Below, piece by piece: positions 56,536 through 64,000 of a stretch of DNA of 64,000 nucleotides. The position numbers and the translations under genes are program-made. The stretch's first letter is position 1. Every line of letters starts with the position of its first letter. The notes beneath the pieces are model-generated. The model ran no database searches. It was not told where the DNA came from and was given only the letters and a program-made list of their open reading frames with translations. Source of the stretch: an uncultured Sulfolobales archaeon (GTDB lineage Archaea > Thermoproteota > Thermoprotei_A > Sulfolobales > NBVN01); assembly GCA_938017505.1 (NCBI GenBank), contig CALIKV010000031.1, forward strand, positions 1 through 64,000, given 5' to 3'.

Positions 56536-56620
56536 TAGCCGGGCGGGGATTCGAACCCCGGTCACGGGGGTTCCTCCTAGGTCCAAAGCCCCGCATCCTT
56601 GGCCGCTAGACGACCCGGCT
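56536..56620 (-). tRNA. tRNA-Gln(TTG) with a putative ~12-nt intron
   Basis: Reverse strand AGCCGGG...CCCGGCT acceptor; loop CTTTGG then ACCTAGGAGGAA before CCCCCG; T arm CGGGGTTCGAATCCCCG; encoded CCA at 56533-56535. Confidence 0.88.
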
Positions 56621-56632
56621 CCATGTTCCTAC

Positions 56633-57130
56633 TTAAGCGTCCGTGTTTAAATGTTTTTCCGAGCGTTTCGTTACGATTACGTAGAGCGCTATAGCGAGCG
56701 CTGCTTGAGGTGGCAACGTCTCGTCAAATCCCTTGTTGATGACGTGCTCGCCGAGGCTGAGCTCCGTTTTAGTTGGCGGCGAGTCACTGCCATTCACAAC
56801 TAAGGCGACCCTGCCCTCCAACCCTCCTGCAATTTCCTCAAGGTCTTTAGAGGCTTCAGTCCTAGCTAGGACTAGGGTCCTATCAGGCCTTAATAACTCC
56901 ATAGCGTCCTGTAAGGTTGGCAGAACCACTAACGACCTCCCTCTCCTGAACGCGTACTTACTGACTTCGGGAATCCCGGTCTGTGCAGCCATCCCGGAAA
57001 CCCTAGACAACACCAGGCTCGTCTTGAACTCGCTCACGCCGTAGACCAGCCTAGCCACGTCCACAAGCCTTTGAGGAGACGAGACGCCGTTCAACACCAC
57101 TACTAACTCCACTCCCACGTCACCCACCAA
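56633..57130 (-). CDS. Hypothetical protein, possibly SPOUT-like
   Basis: C-terminal LSLGEHVINKGFDETLPPQAALAIALYVI loosely resembles SPOUT motif III; weak. Confidence 0.5.
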   Translation of the reverse strand: MVGDVGVELVVVLNGVSSPQRLVDVARLVYGVSEFKTSLVLSRVSGMAAQTGIPEVSKYAFRRGRSLVVLPTLQDAMELLRPDRTLVLARTEASKDLEEIAGGLEGRVALVVNGSDSPPTKTELSLGEHVINKGFDETLPPQAALAIALYVIVTKRSEKHLNTDA

Positions 57131-58088
57131 TATGTTTGAGTATCTCTAAAGCTATAACTCTAGCTAGCGGTGGCGGGACCGCCTCGCCGACCTGATTGTA
57201 CTGCTGTTCCCTACCGCCTAAGAACACGTGGTCATCTGCGAAGCCCATTAACCTGGCCTGTTCTCTGACTGTTAACAGCCTGTTCTCGTATGGGTGGATA
57301 AACCTTGAAGAGCCTAACACTGTAGGAGCTACTCTGTAGGGGTGTAGCCTAATGAGGTTGGGCAATGCGTAACCGCCCGCACCCTCATACTTAACCACGG
57401 AACCACCCCATTTGAGTCTAGACGCTCTCTTCAGCTTAGACTTGCTGAGGCCTGGAGGCGGCTCGTGGTTAGGTATTATGGGTTCAGGTGATGGCTCCGG
57501 GAGGTCTGATATAGCCTCCCAAACAGTAATCAACCTGCCGTTCCTAGGGGGACTCAGTCTTAAGTTCGATATGAAAACCCTGAGCCTCCGTGACGGTGTG
57601 CCGTAGTCCTCAGCCCTCAGCATATTGAAGTGCACGTCATAGCCAGCCCTGCCGAACTCCTCCTTAAGAGCGCTCTTCAAATCCCCCTCAATCATCGCTG
57701 ACACGTTCTCCAGAACGAAGTACTCAGGACCCAAACACTCAAGAAGCCTGATGTACTCGAGGACGAGCTGCCCTTGCTCATCCTTATACAGCCTGTCCAG
57801 CGGGTCCCTCATCCTGTTGGGGTTGGATCCGGTGAAGGGCTCGCAAGGCGGTGAGCCTATCAGAACGTCGACTTCAATGCCCTGGATCAACCGACGCACG
57901 TGCTCACACCTCACGTCACGTATGTCCTCTGCGATCGTCATGGCTCTAGGGTAGTTCACCACGTAAGTCCTGGCAGCTGCGTCATCGACCTCAATAGCGA
58001 GAATGGAGTTGAAACCTGCTTCATGAAAGCCTCTAGTGAACCCTCCCCCACCGGCGAAGAGATCAACCAGTGAGTTCCTTTTCCTCAT
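57120..58088 (-). CDS. DNA (cytosine-5)-methyltransferase
   Basis: LVDLFAGGGGFTRGFHEAGF, IGSPPCEPFTGSNP, YFVLENVSAM, YGTPSRRLRVF, RLLTVREQARLMGFADDHVF; internal Met at 58088 preferred over ORF-track 58157. Confidence 0.93.
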   Translation of the reverse strand: MRKRNSLVDLFAGGGGFTRGFHEAGFNSILAIEVDDAAARTYVVNYPRAMTIAEDIRDVRCEHVRRLIQGIEVDVLIGSPPCEPFTGSNPNRMRDPLDRLYKDEQGQLVLEYIRLLECLGPEYFVLENVSAMIEGDLKSALKEEFGRAGYDVHFNMLRAEDYGTPSRRLRVFISNLRLSPPRNGRLITVWEAISDLPEPSPEPIIPNHEPPPGLSKSKLKRASRLKWGGSVVKYEGAGGYALPNLIRLHPYRVAPTVLGSSRFIHPYENRLLTVREQARLMGFADDHVFLGGREQQYNQVGEAVPPPLARVIALEILKHIGG

Positions 58089-58599
58089 CAAGAATTTCCT
58101 CTTCCAGCCTCGATACAACCCTTTCCAAATACTCCCTGACAGGAGTATTATCCTCAACCCTTAATTCAGCGCCGCACTTAGGACACCTGAAATCGTTCTC
58201 ATACGCCTCGTCGAAGGTCAGCCTAACACCATCGTTCTCACAGATGAAGAACGTGTTATTGCTCTCATAATCAAGCCTAGTCCTCAGCTTGCTTAAGACC
58301 TCCCTCTTCCTCTGGAGGAGGATTTGATTAAGCCTCCCAGCGTCTACAAACCACTGATAGATAAACCTACCGTCCTCGGTGCTCTGCCTCCTCCTGTACG
58401 TGACAACCCCTAACGAGTGTAGTTCGTAGAGAACCCTCCTAACTTCTTGGTCGTTCAGGCCTGTCTCCAACATTATGTCCGCGTCCATCAGTTCCTTATT
58501 ATGTTTAACTAGAACCTCGAAGACCCTCCTGCCGGACACGCCTACGTATTCCTCGATGAACCTAGATAGCTCCTCCACCTTACCCGCTTTACCCACCAT
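58063..58599 (-). CDS. tfe: Transcription factor E (TFIIE-alpha homolog)
   Basis: DQEVRRVLYELHSLGVVTYRRRQSTEDGRFIYQWFVD; zinc ribbon FICENDGVRLTFDEAYENDFRCPKCG. Confidence 0.93.
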   Translation of the reverse strand: MVGKAGKVEELSRFIEEYVGVSGRRVFEVLVKHNKELMDADIMLETGLNDQEVRRVLYELHSLGVVTYRRRQSTEDGRFIYQWFVDAGRLNQILLQRKREVLSKLRTRLDYESNNTFFICENDGVRLTFDEAYENDFRCPKCGAELRVEDNTPVREYLERVVSRLEEEILDEEKELTG

Positions 58600-58690
58600 T
58601 AATCACCTTCCTTCCTCGAACCGACAGGCCCCCCTATATGATATACGATATCGGAGAAAATAAGGTGTGATCGGCCTCTCGAGGTAGGGG

Positions 58691-59827
58691 TTACGGCTGA
58701 GGACTTCCCCCTTCAGGGTGAGGGGGTGTAAACCCTCTCCTGAGACGGTGTGTGAGGATTTCGCTGATCACGCGCTTAAGTTCCTCCACACCGTAACCCG
58801 TAAGTGCTGAGATCCTCACTACACGCCAGCTCCACAGGTACTTCAGCGATACGTATTCCCTGACCATTCTCTCCACTAGATCCACATCTTCGCATGCATC
58901 CACCTTATTCAAGGCGATCACGAGCGGTTTTCCAAAGTAGCCTATCCGGGTTAGTATGTCTAGGGACGCCCCTACCTTCATCTTAACCACTTCCGGCGAT
59001 TCTGAGGAGTCAAGCACCAACACCGTGAAGTCCGAGTAGGATATCTCCTCCAGCGTGGCGTAGAAGGCCTCCACGACTTCGTGAGGTAGGTCTCTCACGA
59101 AACCTACCGTATCTATGAACATGGTCTTCATACCATCCACGGACGCAGCCCCTACTTTAGGCGACACCGTGGTGAACATCTCCGGCCCAACAGGTTTCCT
59201 CAATCCAGTTAGTACGTTGAACAGGGTTGTCTTCCCCGCGTTGGCGTAGCCGGAGATGGCTATTTGCGGGAAGCCCTTAGAAGTCCTTAAGTCCCTCTCC
59301 CTCTTTCTCCTGGCCCTCAAGACGCTTAACTCCTTCTTAATCCTTACGAGCCTCCTCCTCATATGATTGTAGTACGTCTCCGTAGCGTACTCACCTGGCC
59401 CCATGAAGCCGGGCAATTCACCCAGCTTAGCCTTCCGGATCCACTCCTTAACGATTGGTAACTGATGCGTTATCTCTGCCATCTCTATTTGCAACTTAGC
59501 CTCCCTAGAGCCGGCGTGATCCGCGAATATCTCAAGAACCATGAGTATCTTATCCCTGACCTCCAGTCTGAGCTCCCTAGTTAGGTTAACCACCTGCCTG
59601 GGGTGAAGAGCCTCGTAGACGTACATCACGTTGACGTTTGACTCTCCTGAGTTTAGGAAGTCTTTAAGCTCCTCCATTAACCTGGGGTTCAGGAAGTAGT
59701 TCCTGTCAGGTCTGTAGCTATCACGTAGCTCAACGGTCTTAACGATGTTCAAGCGCAGGGTGTCGGCTAGCGACAGGGCCTCGCCTACGTTATCCTCCCT
59801 AGATACGAGTAAGGCTCTCCTGATCAA
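58691..59827 (-). CDS. hflX: HflX family GTPase
   Basis: ISGYANAGKTTLFNVLTG, FIDTVGFVRDLPHEVVEAFYATLEE, ALNKVD. Confidence 0.95.
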   Translation of the reverse strand: MIRRALLVSREDNVGEALSLADTLRLNIVKTVELRDSYRPDRNYFLNPRLMEELKDFLNSGESNVNVMYVYEALHPRQVVNLTRELRLEVRDKILMVLEIFADHAGSREAKLQIEMAEITHQLPIVKEWIRKAKLGELPGFMGPGEYATETYYNHMRRRLVRIKKELSVLRARRKRERDLRTSKGFPQIAISGYANAGKTTLFNVLTGLRKPVGPEMFTTVSPKVGAASVDGMKTMFIDTVGFVRDLPHEVVEAFYATLEEISYSDFTVLVLDSSESPEVVKMKVGASLDILTRIGYFGKPLVIALNKVDACEDVDLVERMVREYVSLKYLWSWRVVRISALTGYGVEELKRVISEILTHRLRRGFTPPHPEGGSPQP

Positions 59828-59832
59828 CCCGA

Positions 59833-60387
59833 TTACTCCTTCTCCCCCTTCCTTCTTAAGACCATCATATCCCCTAACGTCAGGTTCGTGTCGACCTTCC
59901 TGCCCGCCTTGCCGAGATCGGCGCTCGAGTCAGCCACGGGCTCAAGTAACTGAATCTTAAGAGCGTTCTCCAGTCTACGAGCTAACTCCAGTGAGGGCAC
60001 GAGGCGTCCAGACTCGATCCTCTTAATCACGTTCTCGCTCTCCTTGACGGCCTCCGCCAAGACCTTCTGAGTCCAGCCAAGCCTCTCTCTAGCCCTCCTA
60101 ACCCTCTCACTAAAGTCAGGAACCACCTCGAACTCCTCAACAATCCTACTACCGCCCGTGCCGGCCTTCCCCAACGCCTGTCGAGCGGCAGGCGGTTTAC
60201 CGGACTGGGCTCTCTGAGCCTGTTGAGCATGCTCCCTTAACTCAGTGCTGAGGGTCCTTTTAGAGGTCTTAACGAAGCATGATGGACATAGGACAAGCCT
60301 CGTCCCCTCAACATACACTATCTTGGCCTCCCTCCTTCTCACGGGCCTACCACACATCTCGCAGTAGGTCACGTCGCTACTCATCAA
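59833..60387 (-). CDS. mbf1: Multiprotein bridging factor 1 (zinc ribbon + HTH)
   Basis: CEMCGRPVRRREAKIVYVEGTRLVLCPSC; RVRRARERLGWTQKVLAEAVKESENVIKRIESGRLVPSLELARRLE. Confidence 0.95.
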   Translation of the reverse strand: MMSSDVTYCEMCGRPVRRREAKIVYVEGTRLVLCPSCFVKTSKRTLSTELREHAQQAQRAQSGKPPAARQALGKAGTGGSRIVEEFEVVPDFSERVRRARERLGWTQKVLAEAVKESENVIKRIESGRLVPSLELARRLENALKIQLLEPVADSSADLGKAGRKVDTNLTLGDMMVLRRKGEKE

Positions 60388-60433
60388 TCAACCCTGACAT
60401 TTAACTGCTAAGCACTTTATTAAGCGTACTCAG

Positions 60434-61411
60434 TCACCTCAACCTCGTTAGGCAATGACTCTTGAACACGCACCCAGCACACCTCCCCTGAGAGCAGAAC
60501 ACCTTACTGTGGAGGTAGACCATTGTTTGAAACCAGCCGTTCAAAGCGCCTAACCTACGCCTTAGAGAAGCTTCAAGGCATTCATCGCTTCTAGGGCATA
60601 CCTCACACGAGTACCTCACACAGTACTCCTTCATCGGCTGTTTGTAGTTAGCGGTCAAGGCGTTAAGCATGCTGAACTTCCTGAGGAACTTAAGCAGGTT
60701 CACATCGATAGGCGCGTAGGAAGTCGCCAGCCTGACGAACAACATGTACGCGTAGAGGGACTTCGAACCGATTCCCCGGCACTGAAGAAGAATCCTCGAG
60801 CTCTCCGGGTCCTTAGTTAACGTGCTTCTGAACCTCGCATAACACCTGAGGATATCAGGTAACTCGAGGACTTGATAGCTGCTGCCCACACGCCTGGCCA
60901 AGTATTGCCTGTCAATCCACATCAACGCCTCGAGGGAGGGTAAGGTCTCAAACAGTTTCCTAGCCCATGGGACAGCGTTCTTATGGTAATCGGTGTTGCG
61001 CGAGAGAGTTATTACCGACAACAACTCCACGTCATCAGCGGGTGAGACTGATATCCCAACATCACCGTAAAGCAACGTCAGGGAGTCGACCACCTCCCTA
61101 AGGTCCTCTGACACGTTGCGCGAGTACTTCTCCGCATCATACCAGGAACCGCTCAAGTAACCCGCGTACTCAATGCACTCGCTCGAATCGCTTGACGCGT
61201 ATAATTTATTATCGTCGAGCATCAGCGTTAAGTCCCTACAGTGCCCGTATTTCTTGATAGCTTTACGTTCATCCTTAGACACCGTGAAGAGCGGTAGCGT
61301 GAACGACGGGAGTAGGATTGTCGTGAGACCTGCTTCACGCAAGTCCCTGAAAGCCTTGACAAGCGATCTAACCATACGAGGCCTCTCTGTAGAGACTGGC
61401 TCGCAGATCAC
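60434..61411 (-). CDS. HhH-GPD-like DNA glycosylase/lyase protein with two C-terminal Cys4 motifs
   Basis: CRGIGSKSLYAYMLFVRLATSYAPIDVNLLKFLRKF; CVRYSCEVCPRSDEC and CSQGRCAGCVFKSHC. Confidence 0.7.
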   Translation of the reverse strand: MICEPVSTERPRMVRSLVKAFRDLREAGLTTILLPSFTLPLFTVSKDERKAIKKYGHCRDLTLMLDDNKLYASSDSSECIEYAGYLSGSWYDAEKYSRNVSEDLREVVDSLTLLYGDVGISVSPADDVELLSVITLSRNTDYHKNAVPWARKLFETLPSLEALMWIDRQYLARRVGSSYQVLELPDILRCYARFRSTLTKDPESSRILLQCRGIGSKSLYAYMLFVRLATSYAPIDVNLLKFLRKFSMLNALTANYKQPMKEYCVRYSCEVCPRSDECLEASLRRRLGALNGWFQTMVYLHSKVFCSQGRCAGCVFKSHCLTRLR

Positions 61412-62262
61412 CTCTCGGTCAGCGATCTTAAGCCATGGGATGCCATAACAAGCAACTCCAGGATCCTATACGCCTCGAGAGGGTCTCGCGCTTCATATGC
61501 CACCGTTAAGCCGTCAACCCTCTTGATCAGCGGTAGGTACTCCGCTATATCCGCAAACCCGCTCTCGTGGAACGAGATCCTAACCTTGACAGGCGTCTCT
61601 ACGTTAAGCGTCTTCACAGATCCTTCAGCATAGCTCCTCACAGCGTTCTTAACGCCTAACTCAACCTCCTGGAGAATCCTGCTTAAAGCCGGGCTAACCG
61701 AGGAGTACCTGCTGAGCGATCTCTTCATAGGCACGAACGTAACCCATGGTGTGTGCCTCGCGACCTCCTCCTCAAGCCTCTCATCCCCGGCCAGGAAGAC
61801 TACCGGGATACCTAAGTAGCCCAGCACCGAGGCGTTGATTAGGAATTCGCTGAACCTAACCTCGTTGAACTCGACGGACTTGATAACAGTCCCGCTGTAC
61901 GTGTGGTCGAAAGCGGCTCTAGGGGTCCCGTAACCTGCATGATACCCGATCATTAACGCTACATCGCTTCCTTCAGCTCCGGTGATCATCGACGTAGGTC
62001 TAGGATAGCCTCTGACAACGGTCACGTAGTCAGGCAGCTCCTCAACCTTAACGTTAACCATGTCCCCGTGACTGTCAGCAACGACGACCTCTGTGAAACC
62101 ACTGCTCCTCAACACGTCACAAACCTTGACGACTGTCTTGGTTGCTATAACCCTAGCTTCCTCCCACAAAGATCTACCTGGGGCTAGGTGAAGGCGACTC
62201 ACGACGTGGGGCATGCCCTCCACGTCGACGGAGATGAAAGCACGTCTACCCGGACTGATCAA
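61408..62262 (-). CDS. M55 D-aminopeptidase (DppA-like)
   Basis: AFISVDVEGMPHVV, VVADSHGDMVNV, MIGYHAGYGTPRAAFDHTYSG. Confidence 0.92.
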   Translation of the reverse strand: MISPGRRAFISVDVEGMPHVVSRLHLAPGRSLWEEARVIATKTVVKVCDVLRSSGFTEVVVADSHGDMVNVKVEELPDYVTVVRGYPRPTSMITGAEGSDVALMIGYHAGYGTPRAAFDHTYSGTVIKSVEFNEVRFSEFLINASVLGYLGIPVVFLAGDERLEEEVARHTPWVTFVPMKRSLSRYSSVSPALSRILQEVELGVKNAVRSYAEGSVKTLNVETPVKVRISFHESGFADIAEYLPLIKRVDGLTVAYEARDPLEAYRILELLVMASHGLRSLTER

Positions 62263-62589
62263 GAACGCTCACCAAAAAATCAGTTTCTAAGCCTTTAAAA
62301 CTGTAAGAGCATCACGATCTGTTCTGACCTGGCGTGACGAAGCTAATGCCAGGTCTTCCCCCTTTTCACGGAGGAGCTTTCGGGGCGACAAACGAAGTTC
62401 TCAACGTGTGTCGGGCGCAGTTCCCAACCAACGCTGGACAGAAACAGTTTCAAGACCCTAGGATTGTCAAGCGCCTTCTCCTCTCACGTACTACGTTTCC
62501 AAGCCTCTCGAGAGCCGTGTTGATCCTCAGCCCTTCAACGCCTACGGACGAAGATTTATTAGGTTTTGTTCTATGTTTTAGTGGTTTGG

Positions 62590-62664
62590 GGGCCCGTCGT
62601 CTAGCCTGGTTAGGACGCCGCCCTGACACGGCGGAGGTCCGGGGTTCGAGTCCCCGCGGGCCCA
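62590..62664 (+). tRNA. tRNA-Val(GAC)
   Basis: GGGCCCG/CGGGCCC acceptor, anticodon stem CCGCC/GGCGG with loop CTGACAC, T arm CGGGGTTCGAGTCCCCG, encoded CCA at 62665-62667. Confidence 0.96.
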
Positions 62665-63303
62665 CCACCAACTAAACCCACGAGCCAGCCGGACTAGCTT
62701 TTGTCGCGAGAACGCCTACAAGGTCTCGAGCCTAAGGTCAACGCCTTTAGGAGGGTGGGGCCTCAGTTAAGCTACCGATATATCAAAGTAAGTGCCGCCG
62801 CAGTGGTCTAGGTACTTCTAGTAAATGAAGTACCTCCTTTGAGTCGAGCCCCTCAATTAATTCCTTCTGCTCTGACTGCATGTTCTTAGAGAACCATGCC
62901 TGCGTCCAGCAACGTAAGTCATTTAAACGGAGTTCTTTAAAACAGCCACAAACGTCTCCCAGAGACATCTTGACTAGCTTCACTCGTTCTATCGCTGGGG
63001 AATCCACTACTACGTACTCGTCTACGAGGTCTTTAGCTAAAAGTACTGCGACTCAACCCAATCCTCCTCTTTGTGAGGAGTTGATGAAACGTCGTTCTCC
63101 CTGCCGGGGAATCAGCGTGCTCGTAGAGGCCAGCATGGTACGCTAAGCCGGAAACGATGTTCCCCAGCAGGAACCCACTCCTCCTGTCTAAGACTCTTCC
63201 CACTAAAACTTGGCGACCGCTGCTGGGCCAGCACTTTCCACAGGTACTTCACTAGGAGTGCTCTTCTAATAAAAAGTTTCAAGAGTGTTCATGCATAGGC
63301 TAT

Positions 63304-63990
63304 TTATCGAATCATTAGACTAATGAGGGGCGCGGTCAAGGCAATCACTACTCCGTACAGGATTAAATCCCTCGGTCTAAATAAAGAGACTTCGCCCTCA
63401 ATCCTGAGAGGGTACAGGACGTAAGCCTCAACGATGTTCCTCGAGTTCATGACTGCCAAGAATGCCAGAGGAGTTACAAGGGAAGTCAGCCTCTTTCCCC
63501 CGTACTTCAGTTTTACAGCGACGAGTGCTTCGGAGAAGTGTATTAGGGTTAGTGGGAGGAGGATGCTTATCATCGATAGTATTAACGCTTGATTCCTGAA
63601 ACCCAGCCTAATCATGATTCCCCTCCACTCCTCCAGGCTTATCAACTGGAAGAACAGTGAGAACGCTAGGAAGAACGAGAATATCCTAACTGCTCCCATT
63701 ATTATTTCGTCGTATTGGGGAGACGGGTATCCAAGCACTTTATTGATAGCGAATACCGCTGATCCAAGGACCATGAAGAACGCAATAACAGTTACGGCTC
63801 TCAAGGCCCTGTAAAATCCCTTGAGGTACGAGACTACGCCCAGCTCTATACATGCAATTGCAATGGGGTAGGCGTAGTATGGTATGCCTTCTAGCTTAGT
63901 GGAGGAGCAGAGTAGGAAGATGAGTGAGAGCGAGAATACTGCTTTACCTACAGTACTGTAGGCCTTGGACTTCTCATTGTATAGAAACAT
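63304..63990 (-). CDS. ECF-type transporter transmembrane (T) component / CbiQ-like protein
   Basis: Polytopic; LEEWRGIMIRLGFRNQALILSMISILLPLTLIHFSEALVAVKLKYGGKRL; CbiQ-like layout. Confidence 0.7.
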   Translation of the reverse strand: MFLYNEKSKAYSTVGKAVFSLSLIFLLCSSTKLEGIPYYAYPIAIACIELGVVSYLKGFYRALRAVTVIAFFMVLGSAVFAINKVLGYPSPQYDEIIMGAVRIFSFFLAFSLFFQLISLEEWRGIMIRLGFRNQALILSMISILLPLTLIHFSEALVAVKLKYGGKRLTSLVTPLAFLAVMNSRNIVEAYVLYPLRIEGEVSLFRPRDLILYGVVIALTAPLISLMIR

Positions 63991-64000
63991 GTAGGCAAGC

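Noticed and set aside
62763-63250. Minus ORF 62783..63007 and neighbours as a gene or element remnant
   Set aside because: Protein-like fragments but no motif I can name, and frames are broken; insufficient support.
1-64000. CRISPR arrays, rRNA genes, toxin-antitoxin pairs, intact insertion sequences
   Set aside because: Looked for regularly spaced repeats, rRNA-like sequence, paired small toxin/antitoxin ORFs and complete transposases; none convincing.

Overview
The window is about 64 kb of hyperthermophilic crenarchaeal (Thermoproteota, Desulfurococcales-like) chromosome. It is gene-dense, with archaeal information-processing genes: family B DNA polymerase, RfcS and RfcL, Hjc, RpoL, TFS, TFE, Csl4, MBF1, L3/L4/L23/L2, TruD, Pth2 and three tRNAs. 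It also carries metabolic and transport genes: a serine biosynthesis pair, a Liv-type ABC transporter flanked by two M20 peptidases, an SSS symporter, and an oxygen/iron-defence cluster. No CRISPR array, rRNA operon or intact transposon was seen. The observations most worth checking are: (i) an intein in RfcS whose LAGLIDADG endonuclease looks decayed; (ii) a dispersed ~35-nt hairpin repeat in three copies, one overlapping the stop codon of a decayed tnpB remnant; (iii) an HhH DNA-glycosylase-like protein with two consecutive Cys4 motifs of identical spacing; (iv) a large surface protein with a C-terminal coiled-coil stalk; (v) a tandem pair of divergent paralogs with no recognised family; (vi) a 165-bp intergenic region with several hairpins; (vii) a near-perfect 26-bp tandem repeat upstream of the liv operon; (viii) active-site substitutions in superoxide reductase, AlaX and a solitary C5-cytosine methyltransferase. 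All calls come from reading the sequence and supplied translations; no database search was run.
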